This document shows positions 53,490 to 63,922 of a stretch of 64,000 nucleotides of DNA, in pieces. The notes below the pieces were generated by a model that was given only the letters and a program-made list of their open reading frames with translations, was not told the origin of the DNA and ran no database searches. The stretch is from Nereocystis luetkeana. Its lineage: Eukaryota > Sar > Phaeophyceae > Laminariales > Laminariaceae. The DNA lies in NCBI GenBank assembly GCA_031213475.1, contig JARUPZ010000034.1, positions 2,810,501-2,874,500 of the forward strand, given 5' to 3'. Position 1 is the stretch's first letter, and each line of letters begins with the position of its first letter. A program made the translations under genes and the position numbers.

Positions 53490-54660
53490 AGAGTACGTGA
53501 AGTCCCTTTTATAGCCGGTACCAGCAATATCGGTGTCCATTGAACGTTGTGCACAATGATAAATTTTGTTTTTTTGTATCAATCACCACGAAGAAAATTG
53601 ACAGCAGCCGTCATCATTTTTTTCAAAAGCCCAAAAGCTTGAAGTATTTCAGGAGACCGAAAATTAGAAAACAAGGAAAAACCTTCGTATCGGATATAAA
53701 AAGGTAGGATGAGCAGCAGCAACAGACAGCACAGCAGCGGGAGGCGAGGAGATGGAAGGTGGTGATCCATCTCCGGCAGCCTCACCACCCTCGCCACCCA
53801 TGCCCACCTCCGCCCCTCCTCGGCTACCAGCGCCGCTAGTACTGCACGCGTATCTGCTTCCGCGTGCGGTGGCTGTTGACGCTCCTCGGACAATTTTGCT
53901 GCCGTGTCACGTCGCAGCCGCTCCTCGGTTTCCATTGACAATTTTCGCTCCTCGGCTAGACTCTCGGCCGATTGGAGAGCTTCGGTCTCAGCAGCACATT
54001 GGCCACAGCCTCGTCGCGTGCACGGGCAGCACTGTCATGACGTCGCCCCAACCCACGATAGTCGCGGCGTTCCGCTATGTTCTCGGCGCGCTTGTCTCTC
54101 CCGCCCCGCTTCTCCTGTTGTTTTCCCCGTGCGGGCGAAGAACTCCTCGTCCTTTCTTATTCAAAGCCTCTCGTACGAGGTCCTTCTTGGTTTTTGTTTG
54201 TGTCGTGTCGTGTCGTGTTTCCCATTGTATGATATATATTAAAAAAAACTACTCTTTCGTTACGGGGAGGTACTCTTTACTCAAGTGTACGATTGGAGTG
54301 ATTTTTGTTTATCCGTGTGCGGCATACCACGAACTTGGTTTCTGTGGCCTCGGATCTTCATATCAGTTGATGCGCTCTACAGAGGAGTACTTTATACCGA
54401 AAAACGCTGACAATCACACATATCGCTGTTTTTGAGATCAGCAGCAAACAAAAAAACGTTCCGGTTGATGAATTTGTTGAGAACACACGCTTTTATACGT
54501 ATGGGCACACTAAGGACAGCCAATTCGTGACGCATCAGGAGTTGAAAGCGATGCAAACTTGACCTTCTGGTATACTATTTTCAAGTCATTTTGGAGCGTC
54601 ATGACAGTTCGGAATTGCTAACAATCCTTCAGTCTGTTGGTCATCGCGTTTGGGAAAAAC
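53490..54660. other. 1.2-kb stretch absent from the other U copy
   Basis: Left and right neighbours align with 31180 and 31260, but this block does not. Its GC-rich centre (53740-54200) holds a minus-strand coiled-coil-like frame described separately. The rest (54200-54660) shows nothing. Confidence 0.45.
53579..54000 (-). pseudogene. coiled-coil-like ORF fragment, unknown
   Basis: The minus-strand frame reads AAETEALQSAESLAEERKLS, METEERLRRDTAAKLSEERQ and AEADTRAVLAALVAEEGRRW, charged heptad-like sequence, then a hydrophobic stretch (LLCCLLLLLILPFYI) and a stop at 53579. Upstream to about 54130 other frames give RARDEAVAN and RREHSGT-like Arg/Ala-rich sequence, suggesting one frameshifted longer gene. 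Could be a filament-, gag- or transposase-associated coiled coil. No family assigned. Confidence 0.3.
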
Positions 54661-54676
54661 GTCATCATATTCACAA

Positions 54677-54719
54677 ACCCTAACCCTAACCCTGACCCTA
54701 ACCCTAACCCTAACCCTAA
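54677..54719 (-). repeat. interstitial telomeric repeat (CCCTAA)7, one variant unit
   Basis: Seven units on the plus strand, one of them CCCTGA. It lies at the right edge of the 1.2-kb block absent from the other U copy. Confidence 0.9.
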
Positions 54720-55011
54720 AAATGCCACCAATTTCTGGTCGATACGGACCTCATCAAAACAAACAGATTCTTCTCTGTTTCCCCGGCTCCATACCTATTG
54801 GGCTGGTACTGATCAGAATGGGCTGCATCGTGTATTTGCCGTCACCCCGAACCCTCCGGACACAGCAAGCCACATCTCCCGCTGACGTGTGCAAGCTCAT
54901 CATCGCCAGCTGAAACTATCTCACCCCGTGTGACCCGTGCTCCACAAGGCCTTGCGTAGCCGATCTTCACCTGCTCCGGTTTTCTTTACGTTTTCCTCTT
55001 ATGTTTGGCTT

Positions 55012-55242
55012 TCAGTCCTTCAAGTCTTGCACCTGGTACTCGAGCACAACGCTCGGTTTGTGTGCAACACGGACAGTGATGCAACCGGAGGCATCGAAGA
55101 GGGTCAAACGTGCATCGGACTTCCCATTTGGTGTGCGCACGCTCATTTCGTCGTGTCGGGGTATTGCTAGAGATAGACAACTAACTATATGTACAACGAT
55201 TAATCTATTACTACTGGTGTTGTAGTCTAAGCATCGCGGCAA
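55012..55242 (-). CDS. second copy of the short conserved U ORF
   Basis: Encodes ..GKSDARLTLFDASGCITVRV, then ..HKPSVVLEYQVQDLKD and a stop, aligned with 31624-31809. Shared frame and stop support a former coding function in U. The upstream residues are less similar. Confidence 0.35.
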   Translation of the reverse strand: MPRCLDYNTSSNRLIVVHIVSCLSLAIPRHDEMSVRTPNGKSDARLTLFDASGCITVRVAHKPSVVLEYQVQDLKD

Positions 55243-55916
55243 GAATACTAGTCACCAAAATATACGTGGTTCTCTTGAAAAGTTCCATGTTAGCAGCCGA
55301 TAATGCACAGGTGTTGTCGAGGGGTCCATCGTTCCATAGTATTATGAACGCCCAAACGGCGCAAGGCTCAACATTGTTAGTTTCCGGTGTCACCTAACCG
55401 AGCAAACGGTACCTGGTACACGAGAGCATGCCTGTATTAGTACGTACGGCACCTTTGGCTTGTATCGACACATGTCGGTTGCATTTGGTTTCGAATGCAA
55501 TAAGTGGCCAACAGCATGCAGTCAAGTATTCACGAACCTGCATGTGTTTGCGATCATGAACAACGAGCGAACATACGAGCACAAGCAACGGGCAAACGGA
55601 GCGCGAGCAACGAGTATGCCTGCATGCATTGACCAGGCAAGTATCTTCAAAGCAAACAGGCAGAGCACCATCGGCAGCGAGAATACAGAACATCTTATTG
55701 CACGAATCACCATCATACAAGGCAGGCAACAACGAAAACATGAGGATGTATGCATATACCGAGTATGCCATGAAATCTTATGCAAGATAGAACGTGGAAT
55801 TAAACTCGGAACACGATCACATCCTTTCAAAGTTTTGCAAACATTCCGATCGCCTGCAAACGTTTTCCGAGCACTCCCATTATCTGCAAAGTACTTCGAA
55901 CTCCCTGAGTTCACCA

Positions 55917-56468
55917 TGTTACAGCAGAGTACAGCTCTCAGACGTTAAAAAGGACCCGCGCTCGTTAGATCTGAGGCCGGCTCACCTGTTGTTTGAGAGT
56001 TCGAGAAGTGCCTTCGTGCAGTAGTGATCGGGTCACGCTGAAAGTGAATCGATGCAATGCGGGAGTTGTAAGCAGCCAGAGTGAGCTACCAACGAAGCAC
56101 CACAGACATGTTGACGGGCACGACGGGCAAGGTAGGGCCCAAGGGGCTGGGGATCGATAGGACAGGTATCACAGATCGCTTGGCTTTGACTTTCTTTCCT
56201 CACTTGGTGTTTCATAAACACCGGGTGGACCCGAAACCTCGATACTGACTCTGTACCCGAGACCGAAGGCGTTCCCACGCCGGGGATCCCCCCTGCCCCT
56301 ATAGGATCTGCCGGAGGATGCTAACCAAAGCTATCCCTCAGCCTATCGAATAGACCCGACACGTGACACTAATCAGAACAGTTGTCTCGCGCCGTATTGT
56401 CCTCCTCATAGCGCAGGTCACGATTTGCAATGCTATGAACCTCTTGCCCTGGCGCCACTCGCTATAAC
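55917..56468 (-). repeat. U LTR, third copy
   Basis: Starts (on +) TGTTACAGCAGAGTACAGC and ends CGCTATAACG. On its left the minus strand reads TGGTGAACTCAGGGAG, the primer-site candidate. Confidence 0.75.
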
Positions 56469-56474
56469 GTATAC

Positions 56475-58060
56475 TCTTGTTCATTACTCGTACGCTGCGG
56501 AAGTAAGCAATGAGATAATTACGGTTGTATCTTGGTGTGTGTGAACATAAGAGTGTTGAAATGGCGAATCATACACTACGTGTTCAGGACAGCGCTTTCA
56601 ATGGCTCACCAACAAGGACCGCAGGCTGCGTGGTTCAATGGTTAGTCTGTGCATGAACTGGGCAGAGTGTGAGCGTGGCATATACGCCCAGCATAGAGTA
56701 TAGAGCCGGCTACTGTAGAACTCTAAAAAGTAAACCAAACCTTGGCGTGAAAACAGGCGCTTGATACTTCATGCCGGGAGGACCGGAGCGTTGGCTTCTA
56801 TCATGAGTGGTTTGCCTGCAGCGAGTGTGACTGCTCTTCCATAATTAATACATTCATCCTAAGCGGTGGATACGAGATTCATCATGCCAATCAAACTGAG
56901 GAGAAAAAACCTGGTATTTTCCGATGGAAAACCCCCTCCCGAGCACGCATACTTATGCGCCACCTTACTCACTAACGCGGTGGACGGAAAGTCAGCCGAT
57001 GTTGACGCTGTTCAAGTATCTTAGACGGTTCACAATGTCGACTGGTCATCTTAACCCTTTGAGTACTGCAATGCTGTACATGTACGTAAGTCTGGCCCTA
57101 ATTCCAAATGTTTCGACCCCGTAATGGGAGGGCGGTTTTAAAGATCACATATGCGCAATGTCCAAACTAAAGGTTCCTAGAATTTGCGAACGCGAGCGTG
57201 TAGTTGTTGAGCGTACGCACGCATCTCTGTTTTTGTCGTCCGTATACGAGTATCGGGTGATCCGCCTGATCGGAGAAGAATGCTTGTAGAAATGCTAAAT
57301 TGCATTGCCCCAAATGGTGAGGAACATGCTGGAATCATAGTGTATGTAATCCGGGTGAACATACCTTTGATCGCAACGATGGCACAATAACAGTGACAGT
57401 CGAATGGGAGGCAAGTCGACACAGAACCCCTGCTAAGAGAGGGATATAGCTCGATACGGTAAAGCATCTATCACGACCGACCAGACTCCTTAACCCAATA
57501 TCAGTGGGATACAGACCATAGTATTTTGCTATACATTTTGGAGATACCTACCAGGTTTTAAGGATTATTCACACCGATTCAGATAGTATACAGATACTTT
57601 CACTCGTCAGTCTCATGGGAAGTACATGAGGGTTATGCCAGGTATTAAAACGTTTAAATACCCAGATGTCCATAGAGACGGGTCCATGTTCAAGTCGCTA
57701 CACCACCCACAGGTACACATTTGTGAGACCCATTACCTAGATGGAACGCGACGAGGTTTGGTATGATCTGCGCAACCTAACAGGATACCTTGCTATCTGA
57801 CGCTCCAAGTATAGTGGCCGAGTGTTTATAGTAGCCGAGTGTTGATTGAAGGAACGAATCGAAAGGTGTGATTGGAATGCCAGTAGGCGGTAGGCAGTTT
57901 CCGTTCTGGGGGGGTGTTTGTCACCTCCTTTCTGCAACTACTTCCACAAAAACCGTTATGCAAGGGGTACGACCTGGAAGTGGTTGTGAATGAATGCCGT
58001 TTGAGGACCCATGATTTGTTTTAGCACGAAAAGGTCTCACCAGTGAACACTATTAGGGGG
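56475..58060 (+). mobile_element. U internal fragment, plus strand
   Basis: Inverted relative to 26570-28040, with an extra 70 bp at the left matching the complement of 28995-29065. It lacks the 28041-28990 part of the long U copy, including the diverged SINE. It lies head to head with the preceding minus-strand U fragment. Confidence 0.65.
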
Positions 58061-58452
58061 GGACTGAAATATTTTTGGACGTAAAAAAGTCAAAAAAAAA
58101 ATGTCAGGGGGGAAAGATGAATCTTTAATAAATTAACCAATCAGCGCTTGGGAAAGAATAAGCACGTCACAAAAAAAACTCTTTATCAAGTATCATATAC
58201 CTGGTACCAGGTACCAGGTACCTGGGTAGTATGGTACGAGAGGAGCTGCAGCGTGTGGCTCGAGAAGGGCGAAGCAGCACACACAAAAAATACCACAACG
58301 AGTGCTTGAGCAGTAGGGCAGCAGCGCACAAACGGGCCCGTGAGAGTGGGGGGCGATTACTGGTGCAGCCCCTGCCGGTCCTGGTTGAAGGTGGATCTGC
58401 TGACCCTGGTGCGGCTGCTGGCGTTGCTGACCCGGCGGCTGCTGCTGCTCAC

Positions 58453-58494
<42 letters not shown>

Positions 58495-59215
58495 GCTGCT
58501 GCTCCTGCTGCTGCTGCTACTCCTGCTGCTGCTGCTGCTGCCGCTGCTACTGCTGCTGGTGCTGCTGCTGCTGCTGCTGCTACTGCGGTGCAAGATGTTC
58601 CAATCTACAGCCATCTAACCCGGTCGCGGCTGACCTCCGCCCCCGCGATGCCATGGCGGATGACAGCATTTGCTCGAGACACGATCGCCGCCGCCTCGTG
58701 GACACTACGACCTGTACGCCGCAGATATGCCTCCCGGTTCGCTTGGGCGATTTCTTCTTTATGCCCTTGACCGAGGTTCCTTCTGTTTTTTTCGAATTAC
58801 CCATGACGAAATTGATTGTCGTGCCAAAAAGTGACTCAAGGAGCGATTTTTTGTCCGATCGCTCTCTACGGATACTGCGTCGATTCGAGCGAGGTTTTGT
58901 TTTTCTGTATGCCACATATCCCAATGTAGGGTATACTTAAATCTGCGCACTACTCAAAAGCACTCATAGAGCAAGAGGCAAAAAACACAGAGAAAACATG
59001 TTTCTCCGCACGTTTTAGTCCATAAATACTATAATTTGTACTCCTGTGCTAAACTGCGCAAAGCATCCGAAAGGTATGGGCCAGTGTGAGGTGTCGGTAT
59101 GACGTCAAGATCCAATTCATCCCCACCTCAGAGAAATATCGTATCCAAAGTTCACTCTGCATGTACACTAATACCAAGCTCTTGGGGCTATGTCGGTAGT
59201 TTCACTTTTTCATAA
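58061..59215. other. block between U and D5, with CTG array and mixed low-confidence ORFs
   Basis: Contains 'acctggtaccaggtaccaggtacctgg' palindromes near 58200, the CTG array, and a minus-strand frame (58924-58580) reading MGNSKKTEGTSVKGIKKKSP... with many basic residues. Another minus frame over 58640-58760 (EIAQANREAYLRRTGRSVHE) overlaps it. Neither can be called a gene with confidence. Confidence 0.35.
58436..58588. repeat. CTG/CAG triplet array
   Basis: About 150 bp of CTG with scattered CCG, CTC and CTA triplets. Depending on the frame it encodes poly-Leu, poly-Ala, poly-Ser or poly-Gln, so the open frames across it (for example 58231-58770, + and 58357-58614, -) are not evidence of a gene. 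Confidence 0.85.
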
Positions 59216-59279
59216 TTTTTGAAATTTTTTGGCTGGTCGATTCCAAAAGCCCACCACTTTTTCGGGTCGAAACATTTTG

Positions 59280-59960
59280 TTATGATTGGCTTAAGAATTG
59301 AGGTATTAATTTACGCAGTAAAGCAATGCCGAAGAGGACAAACATATGGTACAATGGGACACCGTGCTCCCAGAACACACTTCGGGCTAACCCGCTTTCT
59401 ACGTTTACGTTTCGACCAGTACCCCAAGGGAAAACGGACAACTGGTCGAACTCTTTCCCTCTCCAACACGTGCATTACCTAAGATGCTCCCCTCCCCCCC
59501 TCTCTTGAACGTTAGGATGGGATGGTGGGAAAAAAACGCTCCAAGCCTGTATGTATGTATATCACTGCCCGTATTTGGCTACTATTATCTCGCCTTCTGC
59601 CTGCTTCTTCTCTCGCTGCTTCTCCCCCTCTGCTTGGGGCACGAACTCTGACCTGGTAACCTCATCCATAATCCACTTTCTATATGACACATTGTAATGC
59701 CTCCCAATTCGCATCAAGGCCTTTTCAACAAACTCCATATTCGCTTCGAATATTTTAATTTGTTATGATTGGATCTAGAATTGTGGTATTAATTCACGCA
59801 GTAAAGCAATGCCGAAGAGGACAAACACATGGTACAATGGGACACCGTGTTCCCAGAACACACTTCGGGCTACCCCGCTTTCTACGTTTACGTTTCGACC
59901 AGTACCACAAGGGAAAACGGACAACTGGTCGAACTCTTTCCCATTAGGCAATCCCTCGAA
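59280..59960 (-). repeat. D5 split terminal repeats (B2-A2-B1 as written on +)
   Basis: B2 contains the CCCTAACGTTCAAGAGAGG-type G/C-run start seen in D2; A2 ends 'gcttcgaatatttta' at 59758; B1 follows. Same order as D2, confirming the split direct repeat architecture in a second copy. Confidence 0.8.
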
Positions 59961-59986
59961 TTTAATCACCCGTCTTCCTGCCACTA

Positions 59987-61118
59987 TTACTTTGTTATTG
60001 CTTCGGACACAAAATCTGCTCCCTCCCCTCCTGCTCTTACATAGACCATGAACGCTAGTAATTTCCATCTCCCCGCCCTTTGAATCTGAATGTCCGAAGC
60101 GCCTTGCGAAGCAAGCTGGGCTTCCCCCCCGATCCTGCCTGAGTGGAGAGCGTACTGAGTCGGGTCTCTACCCAAACTACTTAACATCCGCCTCAAGGCC
60201 TTTATTGCAACGGTGCGCATGATCACCTTCCATCCGGTGGCCGTGCGTGTCTGCATCAATGGTGCTGACCTGCTCAGTTCGGGATGAAGGTCTAGTAAAT
60301 CCAGAAGTATCTCCAACGCCCCATGACTCTTAACGTCCCAGAACCTTCACTTCCCTTTCGTTACTCTCGTCCTTGTGACGATTGACCCCAACCTCTTGAA
60401 GTCTGACTTGGAAGCGCGGAAGGTCACTTCTATTAGGTCTGCAGAACGTCTTTCTTCCCACGCTAGTTGGAACGCTCCCGAAAAAAACGCCAAGTCTCTC
60501 CTCGTCAGACAAAAAATCTGCGTGTACCAGCCCGTTGCCGTAGGCCCAAATTTCAGAGGCTCTACAAAGAAGATGACACGACAACGCAAGTCCGGTCCAG
60601 ACTACCCATCCTTCGGTTTCCAACGCACACGCACTCCCCATCCCCGTGGTCGATAGGCCCCACGTAAGAGGCTTCCTGACCTGGGGGCGTATCTCCGATT
60701 TTCCGTGAGCTCTATCGATCCCTTTCCCTACGGCTACAACCATGCAGTGTGAAGTGGGCAGCTCCCAACCTCCGAACATTCTGTGGAAATACTTAATCGC
60801 GGAAAGATAACCTCGTTTGGTCTGGCTTTGGTTTTTGAATGCAAAGCATCGCAGGGCCACGAATTTCGTCAACTCTTGCACTGCTGCGTCAACACCATCA
60901 CCCTCTGCTAGCCACGGACTCTTCCCATCAATCACTCTGAGACGGCACCAGGTTTGCCACTTGTTCAGTACACCGTTTGCGTGCTTACCCCCACTGAGGC
61001 CAGCGCGAGTGTCTCCACCAGTCTGTCCACCTCCTCGTCCTTCCCGCCAGTGTGTGTTCCTGCTCGATGGGGTTTGCGGGGTGTTTATGGTTCTGCATTT
61101 CGTGTCATCGCTTCCCAT
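59987..61118 (-). pseudogene. D5 tyrosine recombinase, near-complete, one T6 frameshift
   Basis: First frame 61118-60330 (262 codons) contains the core-binding region and LLCRASEIW (catalytic Arg). The second frame, entered at the T6 run (complement near 60507), holds LTRRDLAFFSGAFQLAWEE and FRASKSDFKRLG, then after a further shift near 60345, 60316-59987 holds HSGRIGG, GRWK and MVYVR (His, Arg, Trp, Tyr). All catalytic residues are present across the frames. It is the best YR copy for comparison, but not open. Confidence 0.8.
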
Positions 61119-61191
61119 ATTATGTCCTCTATGTATCCTGTGGGGAATTTTGGCTGCAGAATCGTCTCGAAGAATGCACGGCCACCGTCAC

Positions 61192-61470
61192 CTATATTCT
61201 GCTCTTTCCAAGCCTGGGCACTTCGATTGCGATGTTCATCCGACCCAGCAAGCTGCAGCTCCCTCGCGAAGTAAGCTCGCGCAGCAGGGTGAAGGCTGGG
61301 GGTATCAACGCTGCACACACTCCTTCGGGCGGGGCGGCGTTGGGAAACTGCCGTTTCACGGGGGCCGCAGCGTCAAGGAGCAGTCCGAAGAAGTCATTGA
61401 TGTCACGGTTAGCAACGGAAACGTGTAGATAATTGTCAAAGTTCAGATGGAGGCCTTCGAGAGGGGCCAC
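61192..61470 (-). pseudogene. D5 gag remnant fused to pre-YR segment
   Basis: Reads ..VANRDINDFFGLLLDAAAPVK.. then ..CAALIPPAFTLLRELTS.. and breaks in EVPRLG, where it joins ..NIGDGGRAFFETILQPKFP. The deletion corresponds to D1 11855-17550. Confidence 0.65.
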
Positions 61471-62716
61471 CTCAGATGCAGGTGAGGCAGGAAGAAAGAC
61501 AATTTTTTCACAGGTGAGTACATGCTCCGAGCGTGTTATACTGATGGGGATCTGGGAGTTACAAGTTGTGAAAAATGTACGGGGGTCAGGTCCGCCGCCT
61601 TCTCAACAGCGTCTGAGGTCAGCACCGTGGGAAGAAGAGGCGCTACAAAATCGGGCCAACGGCGATGGACGGAGAAGGAAGGCTGAAGAACGTCTGGACG
61701 AAGGCCATTGACGAAGGAGGAATGCTGAAGAACGCCTGGACAAAGGTCAGGATCGCCGCTCTTCTTACCACCCTCCAAAGGCAATACCTCGAAAAGGAGG
61801 AACGCTACAACATCGAGCCGATGGCGGTGGATGGAAGAGGAACGATGAAAAACGTTTGGACGAAGGTCAAGATCGCCGCTCTTCTCACCACCGTCTAAGG
61901 GCAACACCGAGGAAAGGCGAGGAGCTGCAACATCGAGCCGACGGCGAGGTGCGGAGGTGGAAGGCGCACGCGCTGCAGCGGTCCATGGTCGCAATACCCG
62001 ATGGGCACCATCGCTCATATGCGCCGGGCTGGCGGGATGTTACAAACGTCGGGCCGACCGAGGAGGAAAGCGCACGCGCTGTCGCCGGGCTAGTACCGAG
62101 ATGCCCGCTTTGTGCCGACGATGTTCATGCGTCGGGCAGGGGGGGTGTTGTTACAGCGAGTGGTGCCAGGGCAAGAGGTTCATAGCGTTGCGACTGTCGT
62201 GACCAGCGCTATGAGGAGGACAATACGGCGCGAGACAACTGTTCTGATTAGTGTCACGTGTCGGGTCTATTCGAAGGGCAGAGGAAAAGCTTTGCTTAGC
62301 ATCCTCTGGGTGGATCTTATAGGGGCAGGGAGGATCCCCGGTGTGGGAACGCCTTCGGTCTCGGGTACAGAGTCAGTAACGAAGCTCCGGGACCACCCTG
62401 TGTTACTAGATAAACACCACCAAGTGAGGAAAGAAAGTCAAAGCCAAGCGATCTGTGATGCCTGTCCTATCGATCCCCAGCCCCTTGGGTCCTGCCTTGC
62501 CCGTCGTGCCCGTCAATGTGTCTGTTGTGCTTCGTTGATAGCTCACTCTGGCTGCTTGCAACTACCGCATTACATCGATTCACTTTCTGCGTGACCCGAT
62601 CATTACTACACGAAGGCACTTCTCGAACTCTTAAACAACAGGTGCGCCGGTCTCAGAGATCTAACGAGCGCGGGTCCTTTTTAGCGTCTGAGAACTGTAC
62701 CCTGCTGTGCGAGTAT
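61424..62716 (+). mobile_element. U fragment: 3' end with LTR, plus strand
   Basis: Inverted relative to 25165-23827. It holds array 1 (61580-61950), a purine run (about 62133-62141) and the LTR (62148-62716). The outer LTR end is degraded ('cctgctgtgcgag' in place of CTGCTGTAACA). Confidence 0.7.
62148..62716 (+). repeat. U LTR, fourth copy
   Basis: Starts TGTTACAGCGAGTGG and matches the other three U LTRs in order throughout, with scattered substitutions and small gaps. Confidence 0.75.
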
Positions 62717-63358
62717 GCTCTCGAAGTTTTCTTGTGTCCAGCAGTCACGGGAACGTGATGGCCAACGCCCCAACGGGTAGGCTGGACCATAACCGGACTA
62801 AGTCCGGCGAAAAGGCCTCATCCCCTAGGTTTTTCTTAGTGAGTGAGCTCGCGCGAGTCCACACTAACCAGAGGAGATGACTCTCCCTGGTGGCTATCTC
62901 CACCGCACCTGGCCCTCTCGGGGGTCAGGTCGGGTCAACGTGTCCAAGCGCCCGTGGTAACAGCAGCCTGCTCTGCTGTTGTTGCAACGGGAGCTATGGG
63001 TGAAATTGGTACACGACATGAAATCTGAAAGTGGAAGTGTGGTGAATTTTTACCAGTTCGCCGGAGTGTGAAAAAACAGAAAAATCAAAAAGTGAGTAAA
63101 TTTCCTTGCCATCTCTAGAATACCTGATATTCTCGATATTTATATCAGGTACGTATGTATACCTCCTACGTAGAACACTTTGTGGATTCTAGAACATATT
63201 TCCGGGACAACTGTCCTATAGTGAACGATCTACTGCATATTCTGGTTGTGTTACCACGGCAATGCTGTGACTAAGGCTGCAGCGGAACCAATGATACTTG
63301 CTCCTTCTGTTCGGGTTGGGCGATATGCAAAAGATGTATAGACAGCGATTTTCAACAG
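62717..63358. other. no assignable feature
   Basis: GC-rich at first ('ggactaagtccggcgaaaaggcctc', 'ctcgggggtcaggtcgggtc'), then AT-rich. No second copy in the window and no motif. Confidence 0.3.
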
Positions 63359-63389
63359 TTATTGAGTTCGGCAACTCACCAAGTCAAGT

Positions 63390-63599
63390 TTAAAAACACT
63401 CGTTAACATGACATGGGTCACCGATCTCCCGCAGAAAAAACACGTCATTTGTACGAGTGCGCGCGAATTCGTTTCCGAAATCACACGTCGACTTGACAAT
63501 GTACTCTTCAACTTTACCTTTCCAGCACAGAGGTAGAGTGTACTTGAATGTGTCCCCCCTTCGACACCTCGCCAGACAACAAGGAGAACATAAACCCAC
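63390..63599 (-). CDS. short ORF, possibly an exon, unknown
   Basis: Minus-strand frame ending at 63390 with protein-like composition (GDTFKYTLPLCWKGKVEEYI then VKSTCDFGNEFARTRTNDVF). No family recognised. It may belong with the upstream ORF at 63649-63879 as a downstream exon. Speculative. Confidence 0.25.
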   Translation of the reverse strand: MGLCSPCCLARCRRGDTFKYTLPLCWKGKVEEYIVKSTCDFGNEFARTRTNDVFFLREIGDPCHVNECF

Positions 63600-63648
63600 A
63601 AAATGGGGACATTAGAGCACCACCTCCCTCTGAAAGTACGGCATTCCA

Positions 63649-63879
63649 TCACTCTATCAAGACAATGCTCAGCGACAATAGCTTGGCAATCGGGGCCCTC
63701 CGTTTAGCTCCGTGAAATATACCAGGCAGGCGAGATGGGACCGCATACAGCAGCTGTTGCATTATTGTGTTTGCTGTGTCAAACGTAGTACTATATATGC
63801 TCCTTATAGAAGCTCTTAGGTTCTTGATGGGTAAGACTGTCTGGACGTGATAAAGTGCCAACTCCGCGCATGATTGCAT
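63649..63879 (-). CDS. short ORF behind a TATA-like motif, unknown
   Basis: 76 codons starting MQSCAELALYHVQTVLPIKN. The minus strand carries TATATATAGA at 63920-63911, about 33 bp before the ATG, which is near for a TATA box with a short leader. No domain, no second copy. Best candidate for unique host sequence at this end, but weak. Confidence 0.25.
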   Translation of the reverse strand: MQSCAELALYHVQTVLPIKNLRASIRSIYSTTFDTANTIMQQLLYAVPSRLPGIFHGAKRRAPIAKLLSLSIVLIE

Positions 63880-63910
63880 TCAGCACTGCGCGTAGTGGGA
63901 AACCGAAAGT

Positions 63911-63922
63911 CTATATATATAC
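63911..63922 (-). promoter_or_regulatory. TATA-like motif
   Basis: TATATATAGA read on the minus strand, upstream of the 63879 start. Could equally be a chance AT run. Confidence 0.25.

Larger units (their letters stand above)
51130..56468 (-). mobile_element. U fragment: 5' LTR and 5' half
   Basis: It pairs with 28760-30560 and 31070-33099 in the same orientation. It ends with an LTR at 55917-56468. Two insertions distinguish it: an E LTR-like piece (52998-53255) and ~1.2 kb at 53490-54660. It abuts R at 51118-51130, so about 40% of U is missing. Confidence 0.65.
59280..61424 (-). mobile_element. D5: DIRS/PAT-like element, internally deleted, complete right end
   Basis: From right to left: gag fragment (61470-61207), direct fusion to the pre-YR segment at ~61207, YR (61118-59987), B1 (59960-59760), A2 (59758-59529), B2 (59525-59280). 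The left end is lost at the junction with U (61424). All of the linker, RT and RNase H are deleted. Confidence 0.8.

Noticed and set aside
54637..54913. ORFs of ~85 codons with PNPNPNP repeats
   Set aside because: They are translations of the CCCTAA telomeric repeat.
58231..58770. 179-codon Ala-rich ORF
   Set aside because: The bulk is a CTG/GCTGCTG triplet array, open in several frames on both strands.
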